In this document: positions 7,715-15,817 of the stretch, piece by piece
How positions within the stretch are numbered: position 1 is the stretch's first letter
Layout: each line of letters opens with the position of its first letter
Assembly: GCA_965660635.1 (NCBI GenBank)
Contig: CBFIAS010000034.1
Location: 1-18,972 of the forward strand
DNA: 18,972 nucleotides
DNA from: UBA7374 sp965660635
GTDB lineage: Bacteria > Verrucomicrobiota > Verrucomicrobiia > Opitutales > Coraliomargaritaceae
Reading direction: 5' to 3'
The notes under the pieces: generated by a model
Told to the model about the DNA's origin: nothing
Database searches by the model: none
Seen by the model: the letters and a program-made list of their open reading frames with translations, nothing else
Translations under genes and position numbers: made by a program

Positions 7715-10700
7715 TCCGCTGGTTCACCAAAAACGGCGTAGCCGCCAACCTGGTTGCTATCATCGTCATTATTGGCGGCCTCTTTACCGCCAGCAGTATC
7801 AAGCTTGAACTCTTCCCTGAGCTCGACCTCGACCTCATCAACGTGCGAGTCGCCTACCCCGGAGCGGCCCCCGAAGAAGTTGAAACCGGCATCGTGGAAA
7901 TCGTCGAAGACCGCATCCAGGACCTCGACGGAATCAAGCGCATCCGCTCCTCCGCAGCCGAAGGCTACGGGAGCATTATCGTCGAAGTCGCCCGGGGCTA
8001 CAACGCATCCGAACTCGGCGATAAAATCAAAGTACGCATCGATGCCATCACCAACTTTCCCGAAGAAGCCGAAGAACCGATTGTCGAGGAAATCATCATC
8101 CGCAACGAGTCCATCTCACTCGCCCTCTCCGGCGATGCCCACCCCGCCACTCTCAAAGAGATGGCCGAACAAATCCGCGATGAACTCAATGCCCGGGAAA
8201 ACATCACCCAAATTGACCTCAAAGGCATCGCCGCATACGAAATCTCCATCAACCTCACCGAGTCCGCACTCCGCCGCTACGGGCTCACCTTTGCCGAAGT
8301 CGCCGATGCCGTGCGCCGCAGTTCAGTCGACATCCCCGGCGGCTCCATCAAATCACGCGGCGGGGAAATCCTTCTGCGAACCACCGGAAAAGCCCTTCGC
8401 GGAGAAGATTTTGTCCATATTCCCCTGCGCACGCTACCCGATGGCGGCGTTGTCCAACTCGGCGACGTAGCCGATATCGATGACGGTTTCGTCGATACAC
8501 CCCTCATCTCCAAATTCAACGGCAAGCGGGCCGTCATGCTCCGCATCTTCGCCGTCGGTGACCAAAATACACTCGATATCGCCAACAGCGTGCGCCGCTT
8601 TGCCGAGTCCTACAAGGAACGCCTCCCGCAGGGCTTCGAACTCGAGCCCTTCCGCGACTTCACCTACTACCTCAAAGGCCGCCTCAAAATGCTCATCGAA
8701 AACGGCATTATCGGGCTCATCCTCGTTTTCCTTGTCCTCACCCTCTTCCTCCGGCCCACCCTCGCCTTCTTCGTCATGATCGGAATCCCCATTTCCTTTC
8801 TCGGCGCACTCCTCTTTCTTCCACCCCTCGGTATAAGCATCAACCTGGCCTCCCTCTTTGGCTTTATCCTCGTTCTCGGTATCGTCGTCGACGACGCCAT
8901 CATCGTCGGCGAAAGCGTCTTCACCCAGTTTCAAAAGCATGGCGGCCCGGGAGTCGAAGCCTCCATCGCCGGAGCACACAAAGTCTCTCTCCCCGTTACC
9001 TTCGCCGTCCTGACCACCATTGTTGCCTTCATCCCCATCCTCACGATGCCCGGATTCCTCGGGAAATTCTTTTTTCCCATCCCCGTCGTCGTCATCGCCA
9101 CCCTCATCTGGTCCCTCATCGAGTCCAAACTTGTCCTCCCCTACCACCTCACCCTCTGCCGGGTCGGCACAAATAGCGACCGCTCGAAAATGAACTGGCT
9201 GCTTCGCCAGCAGCGCAAGATTGCCGACAGCATGGAGCGGTTCGTTGAAATACGCTACCGCCCAGTGCTCGCCTTCTCCATCCGCTACCGCTACGCCTGC
9301 GTCACCCTCTTTTCCGCAGTTCTTCTTGTCATGCTCTCCCTCGTCGCCGGCAAGCGGGTCCCCTTCGTCTTCTTCCCCGAAGTCCCCTCCGATTATATCG
9401 TCGCCCAGCTCGTCATGCCCGAAGGCACACCCGTCTCCGTCACCCAAAACGGACTGAAAAAGCTACAGGAAGGCCTCGATGCACTGATCGACGAAACAGA
9501 AGTCAACGGGCACGGGTACCCCTTTGAAAACATTGTCGTTACACTCGGCTCCCAACCCTTTGAAGGCGGTGGCCCCATGGGCGGCACCCCGGAGATCTTG
9601 AGCGAAAACATTGCTGAAATCGCCGTCGAACTGCAAAAGAGCGAGGACCGGGTCGGCGGCGGCAACATCGTCGAACTCTCCGCCCCCGAACTGGCCAAAC
9701 GCTGGCGCGAACTGATGAAACCGGTCCCCGGTGCAAAACGACTCAGCTTCTCCGCCAATGCCGCCGGACAAGCCGGCATGCCCATCGATATTCAAATCTC
9801 CGGCACAAACTTCCAACAACTCAGTAATGTCAGCGAAGCCATCAAGGAAAAACTCGCAGGCTACAACGGCCTCTTCGACATCCGCGACAACTACAGCACA
9901 GGCAAGCGGGAGATCCAGTTCCAGATCAAACCATCCGCAGAGGCGCTCGGCCTGCGGATGAGCGACCTCGGGAAACAGGTACGCTCCGCCTTCTACGGCA
10001 TCGAAGCACAACGCATCCAGCGTGGCCGAGACGATATCAAAGTCATGGTGCGATACCCCAAGGAAGAACGCGCCTCTGTTGAAAACCTCGAGCAATTACG
10101 CATCCGCACACCGCAAGGTACAGAGGTGCCCTTCAGTGAAGTCGCCGAAATCCAGATCACCGAAGGCTTCTCCACAATCCAACGCGTCGACCGCAGACGC
10201 GTCATCAACATCACTGCCGATGCCAACAAAGACGTCGCCGACCTCGAGTTGATCAAAGCCGAACTGCACGGCAGTAAAAACGGCGAAGGCTATCTTGATA
10301 CCTTAATGGAAGCCAACCCCGGCGTGCTCTGGAGCTTGGAAGGCGAAGCCCGCGAACAAGCCGACACCTACCAGAGCCTGACCAAGATGACCATTATCGC
10401 CATCTTCATTATCTACGCGCTCCTCGCCATCCCCCTCAAATCCTACTTCCAGCCCTTTATCGTCATGAGCGTCATTCCCTATGGCCTGATCGGCGCAATT
10501 GGCGGGCACATGCTCATGGGCCGCCCCATGAGCATCCTTTCCATCCTCGGCTTCGTCGCCCTCGCCGGTGTCGTCGTCAACGACAGCCTCGTCCTCGTCG
10601 ACTTCATAAACCAGGAGCGCAAGAAAGGCGTCTCCCTCCGTGACGCGATCATCGACTCGGGCGCAATGCGCTTCCGCCCCATCATCCTCACCTCCGTCAC

Positions 10701-10896
10701 CACCTTCTGCGGACTCCTCCCCCTCCTCTTTGAGACCAGCCTGCAGGCACAGTTCCTTATCCCCATGGCCATCTCCCTCAGCTTTGGCGTCCTCTTCGCC
10801 ACCCTCATGACCCTCATCCTCGTCCCCGGCTTCTACTTGATCTTGCAGGATATCAGCGATCGCTTCACCGCCCTCTTTAAACCCGCTAAAGACTAG
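7711..10896 (+). CDS. RND-type inner-membrane efflux pump (AcrB/HAE-like permease)
   Basis: 1061 aa, the normal length for the family. An N-terminal helix (VAANLVAIIVIIGGLFTAS) is followed by a large periplasmic loop, helices 2-6, a second loop and helices 7-12. The helix-4 proton-relay motif IVVDDAIIVGE holds D394/D395, equivalent to the essential AcrB Asp pair. The mirrored second-half motif is GVVVNDSLVLVDF (N957/D958). It should drive drug or hydrophobe export by proton antiport as a trimer. The N-terminus, with NGVAANLV, resembles a widespread subgroup of uncharacterised HAE-like pumps, so the substrate is unknown. The gene overlaps the adaptor by ATGA and ends seven bases from the convergent DUF983 gene. 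Confidence 0.95.
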   Translation: MIRWFTKNGVAANLVAIIVIIGGLFTASSIKLELFPELDLDLINVRVAYPGAAPEEVETGIVEIVEDRIQDLDGIKRIRSSAAEGYGSIIVEVARGYNASELGDKIKVRIDAITNFPEEAEEPIVEEIIIRNESISLALSGDAHPATLKEMAEQIRDELNARENITQIDLKGIAAYEISINLTESALRRYGLTFAEVADAVRRSSVDIPGGSIKSRGGEILLRTTGKALRGEDFVHIPLRTLPDGGVVQLGDVADIDDGFVDTPLISKFNGKRAVMLRIFAVGDQNTLDIANSVRRFAESYKERLPQGFELEPFRDFTYYLKGRLKMLIENGIIGLILVFLVLTLFLRPTLAFFVMIGIPISFLGALLFLPPLGISINLASLFGFILVLGIVVDDAIIVGESVFTQFQKHGGPGVEASIAGAHKVSLPVTFAVLTTIVAFIPILTMPGFLGKFFFPIPVVVIATLIWSLIESKLVLPYHLTLCRVGTNSDRSKMNWLLRQQRKIADSMERFVEIRYRPVLAFSIRYRYACVTLFSAVLLVMLSLVAGKRVPFVFFPEVPSDYIVAQLVMPEGTPVSVTQNGLKKLQEGLDALIDETEVNGHGYPFENIVVTLGSQPFEGGGPMGGTPEILSENIAEIAVELQKSEDRVGGGNIVELSAPELAKRWRELMKPVPGAKRLSFSANAAGQAGMPIDIQISGTNFQQLSNVSEAIKEKLAGYNGLFDIRDNYSTGKREIQFQIKPSAEALGLRMSDLGKQVRSAFYGIEAQRIQRGRDDIKVMVRYPKEERASVENLEQLRIRTPQGTEVPFSEVAEIQITEGFSTIQRVDRRRVINITADANKDVADLELIKAELHGSKNGEGYLDTLMEANPGVLWSLEGEAREQADTYQSLTKMTIIAIFIIYALLAIPLKSYFQPFIVMSVIPYGLIGAIGGHMLMGRPMSILSILGFVALAGVVVNDSLVLVDFINQERKKGVSLRDAIIDSGAMRFRPIILTSVTTFCGLLPLLFETSLQAQFLIPMAISLSFGVLFATLMTLILVPGFYLILQDISDRFTALFKPAKD

Positions 10897-10903
10897 CCCT
10901 CGA

Positions 10904-11308
10904 TCAATCGACTTCGTTAAACCCTGCCGCCTCCCCATTCCCCGGCAGTTCATTCGGCAAGGCCAGAAAGTACGTCATCAACCACAGGCTCCAGGCCCAG
11001 GGATAAAGAATCATAGGCAGGAACAAGCCCGCCGTCAGGCAGAGGACTGCCAATACAGTCCCGCCGATCAATCCGGCCGCATAAAGCCCCACAAAAACGG
11101 GCAGGACGCCAAAAACAATCAACCCATAGTTCCAAACCATCGCCCCGAGAAAAAACCCGTCCTTGCGCGCCAGTTCCATCGAGCAATCCGGGCAACGGCG
11201 ATGCAGGCGAAACCAGTGGCGGAAGATTCCCTTACAACCGCAATTCGGGCACTCCACCCGCAGCCCACGAAAGAGGATTGTCGGTCGGCTGACTGGAATT
11301 GGTTTCAT
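10904..11308 (-). CDS. DUF983-like zinc-ribbon membrane protein
   Basis: 134 aa. Two CxxC pairs, CPNC (C20, C23) and CPDC (C39, C42), form an N-terminal zinc ribbon typical of DUF983. It is followed by two or more hydrophobic segments (about 52-78 and 82-115). The order zinc ribbon then KDGFFLGAMVWNY then helices is that of the family, whose function is unknown. The ATG at 11308 (MKPIPVSRPT) was chosen because the 58 codons of in-frame extension upstream look non-coding and run into the hicB region. The gene is convergent with the RND pump (7-bp gap) and divergent from hicB (90-bp gap). No operon partner. Confidence 0.85.
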   Translation of the reverse strand: MKPIPVSRPTILFRGLRVECPNCGCKGIFRHWFRLHRRCPDCSMELARKDGFFLGAMVWNYGLIVFGVLPVFVGLYAAGLIGGTVLAVLCLTAGLFLPMILYPWAWSLWLMTYFLALPNELPGNGEAAGFNEVD

Positions 11309-11380
11309 CTTGGATGAAGTCGGTCTGGATAATCGCTCCTCAGGATTGAACGGGACAAAGAGTTTGCAATGAGACGTAAA

Positions 11381-11388
11381 CACTAGTG
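11381..11388. promoter_or_regulatory. Palindrome CACTAGTG just before hicB
   Basis: A perfect 8-bp palindrome lies 10 bases upstream of the hicB ATG in the 90-bp divergent region. Position suits an operator for the hicBA complex or another regulator, but the site is short and hicB here lacks a visible DNA-binding domain. Confidence 0.2.
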
Positions 11389-11398
11389 AAATACGATC

Positions 11399-11602
11399 AT
11401 GAAATTCAAGGTTGTCGTTCATCAAGCCGATGAGGGCGGTTACTGGGGGGAAGTTCCTTCCATCCCCGGTTGCGCATCGCAAGGCGAGACGATGGAGGAA
11501 TTGAAAACAAATATCCTCGATGCCATACGGGCGTGCCTTTCTGTAGAAGTCTCACCGCCCGAAAATGACCCCCTATCCAAAGTCATCGAGATCGCGGTGT
11601 GA
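11399..11602 (+). CDS. hicB: HicB-family antitoxin (minimal, RNase H-like fold only)
   Basis: 67 aa. MKFKVVVHQADEGGYWGEVP-SIPGCASQGET-EELKTNILDAI is the classic HicB N-terminal pattern: strand, GGYW, PSIPGC, then an EEL helix. It should bind and neutralise the HicA-type mRNA interferase encoded next. It ends right after the HicB core (VIEIAV) and has no C-terminal helix-turn-helix or ribbon-helix-helix domain. Autoregulation must therefore come from HicA, another protein or the short palindrome at 11381, or be absent. Antitoxin precedes toxin here, the reverse of the canonical hicAB order. A 4-bp overlap (GTGA) couples it to hicA. No clear SD. Confidence 0.92.
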   Translation: MKFKVVVHQADEGGYWGEVPSIPGCASQGETMEELKTNILDAIRACLSVEVSPPENDPLSKVIEIAV

Positions 11603-11805
11603 AGTCTGTTTCCGGTAAAGATTTTTGCAGGCTGATTGAAAAACGCGGCTGGGAATTAAAACGCATTACCGGCAGCCATCACATCTACGCCATGCAAGGT
11701 CGGGAAGAGAGGATCTCGGTTCCCATACATGGAAACAAGGATCTAAAGATGGGGCTCATGCGTGCGCAAATGAAAATCGCAGGCATCACAGAACAGGATC
11801 TATAA
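11599..11805 (+). CDS. hicA: HicA-family mRNA interferase toxin
   Basis: 68 aa with a GTG start that overlaps the hicB stop (GTGA, 11599-11602). The dsRBD-like HicA fold is clear: SGKDFCRLIEKRGWELKR, then the active-site segment GSHHIY with the catalytic His27, then ISVPIHGNKDLKMGLMR and a final helix (MRAQMKIAGIT). Length and all key residues match active HicA toxins, which cleave mRNA and arrest growth unless held by HicB. The gene ends eight bases from the convergent proS stop. Together with hicB it forms a compact TA unit between a DUF983 gene and proS. Confidence 0.92.
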   Translation: MKSVSGKDFCRLIEKRGWELKRITGSHHIYAMQGREERISVPIHGNKDLKMGLMRAQMKIAGITEQDL

Positions 11806-11813
11806 TACCAAAT

Positions 11814-13334
11814 CTAGTACGACTTGGCAAAGATCACGCGCTTGCCCGGTTTTCCTGTAAAGGCGCAAGGCACCGTCTCCCCGACCGTCTCTTCCGGAAT
11901 GCAACGCACCGTAACCTTGTGCTCCTTGGCGATCTTGTCCTCCAACTCCGGATCGCAGCAAAAGCCCATCGAAGCAAAGCCGCCATGCGCTTCCGGTTGA
12001 TCCGCGTTTTGTGGCGTGAAGAATTCAACAAACTCCGCTTCACTCGTGATCTCCCGGGTATGCTCCTTCCCGAAAGCCTTTGCCCGCGCCAGCAGGTTGT
12101 CCTGGATTTCATCCAACAAGACGGCAATGCCGGACACGAACTCCGCCCGGCCGATGCCCTGCTTGTCCTTCGGAGCACGGTCCCGGCGTCCGACAAAAAT
12201 AGAATTGGCCTCCATGTCGCGCGGACCCACTTCAACCCGGACAGGGACCCCCTTCTTAATCCAGCTCCAGGTCTTTTCACCCCCCCGCATGTCGCGGTCG
12301 TCGAACTCCACCTTGACGCGGCCATCGAGGAAGTTTTGCGCCTCCAGTTCTTTCTTCAAGCCCAGGCAGTACTCCAGCACCTGGGCACGGGTCTCTTCCT
12401 TCGGCGTGACCGGTATCACCACGATATGCGCCGGAGCGATCCGGGGCGGGAGCACGAGGCCGTCATCATCCGAATGCGTCATGATCAATCCGCCGACCAA
12501 ACGCGTTGAGACCCCCCAGGAAGTCGTCCAGGCATACGACTCCTTGCCATCCGCACCGAGATACTTGATCTGGCTCGACTTGGCGAAGTTCTGCCCGAGA
12601 AAGTGTGATGTGCCCGCCTGCAGGGCCTTGCGATCCTGCATCATGGCCTCGATCGCAAAGGTCGCCTCCGCTCCCGGAAAGCGCTCAGCCTCCGTCTTTT
12701 CCCCGGTAATGACCGGCATCGCCATGTAGCTCTCCGCGAAATCAGCATAGACCTCCAACATCTTGCGGGTTTCCTCCATCGCCTCCTCCGCAGTGGCATG
12801 CACCGTGTGCCCCTCCTGCCAAAGGAATTCCGCCGTCCGCAAGAACAACCGCGTCCGCATCTCCCAGCGAACAACATTCGCCCACTGGTTGATCAAGAGC
12901 GGAAGATCACGGTAGGACTGCACCCACTTGGCAAACAATTCACCGATGATCGTCTCCGAAGTCGGGCGCACAATCAACGGTTCCTCCAGCGGCCCCGCCG
13001 GTTGCAGTTTACCATCCTCGTCTGCCTCCAACCGGGAATGCGTAACCACCGCGCACTCCTTGGCAAACCCCTCCACGTGGTCCGCCTCCTTTTGCAGGAA
13101 ACTCATTGGTATGAACAGCGGGAAGTAGGCATTCTTGTGGCCCGTCGCCTTGAAACGGGCGTCCAGCTCACGCTGGATATTTTCCCAGATCGCGTAGCCC
13201 CAGGGCTTGATCACCATGCAACCCCGAACCGGGGAAGTCTCGGCCAGATCAGCCGCTTTAACGACTTGCTGGTACCACTCGGGGTAGTCCTCGTCTCGTG
13301 TGGGAGTAATCGCGGTTTTGGCCTGCTTCGACAT
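11814..13334 (-). CDS. proS: Prolyl-tRNA synthetase, archaeal/eukaryotic type
   Basis: 506 aa. A cytoplasmic class II synthetase that charges tRNA(Pro). RPTSE (123-127), RWE (156-158) and FLRTAEFLWQEGHT (164-177) form the proline/ATP site. There is no bacterial INS editing insertion between motifs 2 and 3. The C-terminal domain has clustered cysteines (MGFCCDPE, VTVRC, PCAFTGKPG) and ends FAKSY with a terminal Tyr, features of the archaeal/eukaryotic-type (ProS type 3) enzyme found in a minority of bacteria. The ATG at 13334 is chosen over an in-frame TTG at 13376 because MSKQAKTAITPTRDEDYPEW is the usual N-terminus. It follows a 90-aa membrane protein by 43 bases and is flanked by two TA modules. 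Confidence 0.96.
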   Translation of the reverse strand: MSKQAKTAITPTRDEDYPEWYQQVVKAADLAETSPVRGCMVIKPWGYAIWENIQRELDARFKATGHKNAYFPLFIPMSFLQKEADHVEGFAKECAVVTHSRLEADEDGKLQPAGPLEEPLIVRPTSETIIGELFAKWVQSYRDLPLLINQWANVVRWEMRTRLFLRTAEFLWQEGHTVHATAEEAMEETRKMLEVYADFAESYMAMPVITGEKTEAERFPGAEATFAIEAMMQDRKALQAGTSHFLGQNFAKSSQIKYLGADGKESYAWTTSWGVSTRLVGGLIMTHSDDDGLVLPPRIAPAHIVVIPVTPKEETRAQVLEYCLGLKKELEAQNFLDGRVKVEFDDRDMRGGEKTWSWIKKGVPVRVEVGPRDMEANSIFVGRRDRAPKDKQGIGRAEFVSGIAVLLDEIQDNLLARAKAFGKEHTREITSEAEFVEFFTPQNADQPEAHGGFASMGFCCDPELEDKIAKEHKVTVRCIPEETVGETVPCAFTGKPGKRVIFAKSY

Positions 13335-13377
13335 CCGGCAATAACAAAGGCCCACCGCTCCGGCCTGCAACGCCAAA

Positions 13378-13650
13378 CTATTCCGGATCCGCCGTCCCTT
13401 CGCCCGGCTCTGAACCAGGCGAGCCCGGGATCAACTCCAACACGGAATCCACCACCATCTTGGTCAACCCCGGATTCAACTGGCCCAGCCCGAAGAAAAC
13501 ACCGATCAGGATCAGCGCGATCACGATGCTCTTGCTCAACTTCACCAGCAGCTTCACCGCAACCACAAGGGCCAGCACAAGCAGGCACCAGGCAATCCAG
13601 TTCCCCGACTTCAATGCCACCAGGATCGTTTCCAGAAAAGTTTCGTTCAT
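13378..13650 (-). CDS. Small two-helix membrane protein, hypothetical
   Basis: 90 aa. Two hydrophobic stretches, about residues 17-36 (WIAWCLLVLALVVAVKLLVK) and 41-56 (SIVIALILIGVFFGL), are joined by a short basic turn. A tail rich in Pro/Gly/Glu (PGSPGSEPGEGTADPE) follows. It is probably an inner-membrane hairpin. I do not recognise the family. It lies 43 bases upstream of proS and 21 bases downstream of vapC on the same strand. It may therefore be co-transcribed with proS or with the TA module; nothing in the sequence links it functionally to either. No SD. Confidence 0.7.
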   Translation of the reverse strand: MNETFLETILVALKSGNWIAWCLLVLALVVAVKLLVKLSKSIVIALILIGVFFGLGQLNPGLTKMVVDSVLELIPGSPGSEPGEGTADPE

Positions 13651-13671
13651 GCGCTTAAGACAAACCCGGAT

Positions 13672-14076
13672 TCAAAGCGACCAATCCTCCCAGGACAACC
13701 CTTCGATTCGGGAAAAATGACGGCTGTTCAGCGTCGCCAGAACCAACCGGTGAACAACCGCTGTCGCTGCGATCAATAAATCCACGTCCGATACCGTCCG
13801 TCCAAGCTCCTGTTGCCGCGCTTTCATCTCCGCCCACTTGTGCCATACAGCAGCATCAGCCGTCCATACATGCAAAGAAGGCACAATGACCCGGCGGTAT
13901 CCTTCCCAGCGGCGTTCACTCTTCAACTTGTGCAAGCCCCACTCTATCTCCGCCAGGCAAACCACCGAAGTCGAAGACTCACCCAGCCCCAAACCATCCC
14001 AGCGCTCAACCGCCTTTAGGTGCGGATGCCGCTTGATTGGCTGCGAACAAATACTCGTGTCTAGTAGGTATCCCAT
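13672..14076 (-). CDS. vapC: PIN-domain toxin, VapC family
   Basis: 134 aa. PIN-domain acidic residues are in place: D6 in YLLDTSI, E43 in CLAEIEWGL, D97/D99 in VSDVDLLIAATA. The closing TLNSRHFSRI carries the conserved Asn and Phe region. All metal-binding residues are visible, so it should be an active Mg2+-dependent endoribonuclease, in this family usually cutting tRNA or rRNA. The ATG at 14076 lies 12 bases after the antitoxin stop, the usual antitoxin-toxin operon order. Upstream GGAGAG is rather distant from the start. The pair lies between serS and the 90-aa/proS genes. Confidence 0.93.
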   Translation of the reverse strand: MGYLLDTSICSQPIKRHPHLKAVERWDGLGLGESSTSVVCLAEIEWGLHKLKSERRWEGYRRVIVPSLHVWTADAAVWHKWAEMKARQQELGRTVSDVDLLIAATAVVHRLVLATLNSRHFSRIEGLSWEDWSL

Positions 14077-14088
14077 CCCGGAATCTTA

Positions 14089-14367
14089 TCACTCTCCATC
14101 GAGAGGACTCTCCTTGCTCCCTTCACGATCAAGCCAAACATCCGGAAAATCCGGCTCCCCCTCCGGTATCGCACCCAGCAGGCGATTGGTCGACTCCATC
14201 CGCGAAAGTAGTGAAGTCCTGCCTGACCCCGCCTCCTGCCCCACACCGACAAGCCGCGCAATCGGTCGGCCCCGGCGAGTAATCAGATAAGACGCCCCGT
14301 GCTTATCCACCTGCAGGCATAACTCCGATAACTTGGTCTTTGCCTCAAATATCCCGATCTTGTTCAT
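14089..14367 (-). CDS. Phd/YefM-family antitoxin
   Basis: 92 aa. The N-terminal half IGIFEAKTKLSELCLQVDKH, then YLITRRGRPIARLV, is the Phd/YefM DNA-binding and dimerisation fold. The C-terminal half, about 45-92, is the charged, flexible toxin-wrapping part (LLSRMESTNRLLGAIPEGEP, then VWLDREG). It should neutralise the VapC encoded 12 bases downstream and repress its own promoter. The ATG at 14367 is preferred over an upstream in-frame TTG/ATG extension at 14388 because MNKIGIFEAK is the standard N-terminus. A near-perfect 24-bp palindrome lies eight bases upstream of the start, a strong operator candidate. Confidence 0.92.
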   Translation of the reverse strand: MNKIGIFEAKTKLSELCLQVDKHGASYLITRRGRPIARLVGVGQEAGSGRTSLLSRMESTNRLLGAIPEGEPDFPDVWLDREGSKESPLDGE

Positions 14368-14374
14368 AATAAAG

Positions 14375-14398
14375 AACAAACCAGTCAACTAGTTTGTT
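14375..14398. promoter_or_regulatory. 24-bp palindrome, probable operator of the Phd-VapC operon
   Basis: Arms AACAAAC (14375-14381) and GTTTGTT (14392-14398) are exact inverted repeats. Inside them AGT (83-85) and ACT (88-90) also pair around a central CA, leaving one C/A mismatch per arm. The symmetry centre is between 14386 and 14387. It ends eight bases before the antitoxin ATG, where Phd/YefM or the TA complex typically binds. Seen directly; the function is inferred from position. Confidence 0.6.
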
Positions 14399-14436
14399 GG
14401 CGAGCACAAATTGACCAACAACAACCCAAAAAAAGC

Positions 14437-15708
14437 TTATTTCCCCTCCCCGATGAAAGCCTGCCCCATCCAGGGAACCAGGCACTCCGGCACCCGCACC
14501 CGGCCATCCGCTTCCAGATTATTCTCCAGAATCGCCGCCAGCACCCGCGGTACCGCCAGTCCCGAACCATTCAGCGTGTGCACCGCTGCCGGCTTGCCTT
14601 CCACACCGCGGAAACGAATCCCCGCCCGGCGCGCCTGGAAGTCCGTGAAATTACTGCAGCTCGAAACTTCCAGCCAGCGCTTCTGCCCCGCCGCAAAGAC
14701 CTCCAGGTCGTATTGCTTGGCATGCGGAAAACCAATATCACCCGCGCACATACGCAGCACACGGTACGGAAGACCCAGCTTCTGCAGAGTCCCTTCCACA
14801 TTTTCGCGCAACTTCTCCAACTCATCCATGCTCGATTCCGGATGCGTCCATTTCACCAGTTCCACCTTGTCAAACTGGTGCAGGCGATTCAGCCCCCGCA
14901 CATGCGCCCCCCAACTGCCCGCCTCACGACGGAAACAAGGCGTATAGGCACAACGCATAACCGGTAGCGAATCCGCCTCCAGAATCTCGTCGCGGTAGAA
15001 ATTCGTCACCGGCACCTCAGCCGTAGGGATCAGGTACAAGCCCTCGTTCTCGTCCACATACATCTGCCCCTCCTTGTCCGGCAACTGCCCGGTTGCCGTG
15101 GCACTCGCTTCATTGACAACAATCGGAGGCGACACTTCCTCGTAGCCGTTATCCCGCGCTTCATCCAAAAAGAAATTCACCAGTGCGCGAACCATCCGCG
15201 CCATTTCCCCCACGTAAAAAGGAAAGCCCGCGCCCGCCGCCTTCACCCCGCGGGCGAAGTCGATCCGCGATTCAAACCAGGGGATGTCGTAATGCGGCAA
15301 AGCATGCGGAAACTCCGCGTCCGCATCACCCCAGGTCGAGGCTACCTCGTTGTCATCCTCACCCTTGCCATCCGGCACCGAAAAATCCGGCAAATTCGGT
15401 ATCTCCAGAAAAGCCGCCTGGAAACGCTCGTCCGCCTCCTTCGCCGCTGCCTCCAGCTCCTTGGCCTCCCCTGCTATGGTTTTCATCTCCGCCACCTTCT
15501 CCAGGAATTCCGGAGAACCCTTGGCCAGCCCGGCCATCTCCTGGTTCGCCGCCTTTTGCCGGGCCCGCGCGTTTTCCGCATCCGTGATGCAGGAACGACG
15601 GCGGGCGTCCAGTTCGAGCACTGCGTCGATCTCGCAGGTGAACTTCTTGCGGGCAATGGCAGACCGGACAAGATCCGGCTGCTCGCGGAGGAGCTTGATA
15701 TCTATCAT
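14437..15708 (-). CDS. serS: Seryl-tRNA synthetase
   Basis: 423 aa, standard length, cytoplasmic. The N-terminal coiled-coil arm (about residues 30-100, charged and Ala-rich) contacts the long variable arm of tRNA(Ser). The class II catalytic core has TAEV (229-232), motif 2 FRREAGSWGAHVRGLNRLHQF (about 259-279) and motif 3 NGSGLAVPRVLAAILEN near the C-terminus. It activates serine and charges tRNA(Ser), and tRNA(Sec) if present. The ATG at 15708 (MIDIKLLREQPDLV) is the usual start; an in-frame ATG at 15735 would add MSSAFSSAP. It is divergent from the glycosyltransferase gene (109-bp gap). The TA module follows 69 bases after the stop. Confidence 0.97.
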   Translation of the reverse strand: MIDIKLLREQPDLVRSAIARKKFTCEIDAVLELDARRRSCITDAENARARQKAANQEMAGLAKGSPEFLEKVAEMKTIAGEAKELEAAAKEADERFQAAFLEIPNLPDFSVPDGKGEDDNEVASTWGDADAEFPHALPHYDIPWFESRIDFARGVKAAGAGFPFYVGEMARMVRALVNFFLDEARDNGYEEVSPPIVVNEASATATGQLPDKEGQMYVDENEGLYLIPTAEVPVTNFYRDEILEADSLPVMRCAYTPCFRREAGSWGAHVRGLNRLHQFDKVELVKWTHPESSMDELEKLRENVEGTLQKLGLPYRVLRMCAGDIGFPHAKQYDLEVFAAGQKRWLEVSSCSNFTDFQARRAGIRFRGVEGKPAAVHTLNGSGLAVPRVLAAILENNLEADGRVRVPECLVPWMGQAFIGEGK

Positions 15709-15817
15709 GGGCGCGGAGGAAAACGCGGATGACATGCCAAAGCCCGAACGGGGTCAAAGCGATATTTCCCCACAAAACGGAAATTGATCTACAGCGAAAC
15801 CACCCCATCGTGTCCCT

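Noticed and set aside
8434..9447. Long antisense frame (337 codons) opposite the RND pump
   Set aside because: Asp/Glu/Gly-rich shadow of a membrane-protein gene; no start signal or family features.
11309..11482. N-terminal extension of the DUF983 gene
   Set aside because: The extra 58 residues lack family similarity and overlap the hicB region; MKPIPVSRPT at 11308 fits the family start.
14400..14440. serS terminator at the GCTTTTTTT run after the stop
   Set aside because: There is a T-run but no preceding GC-rich stem.
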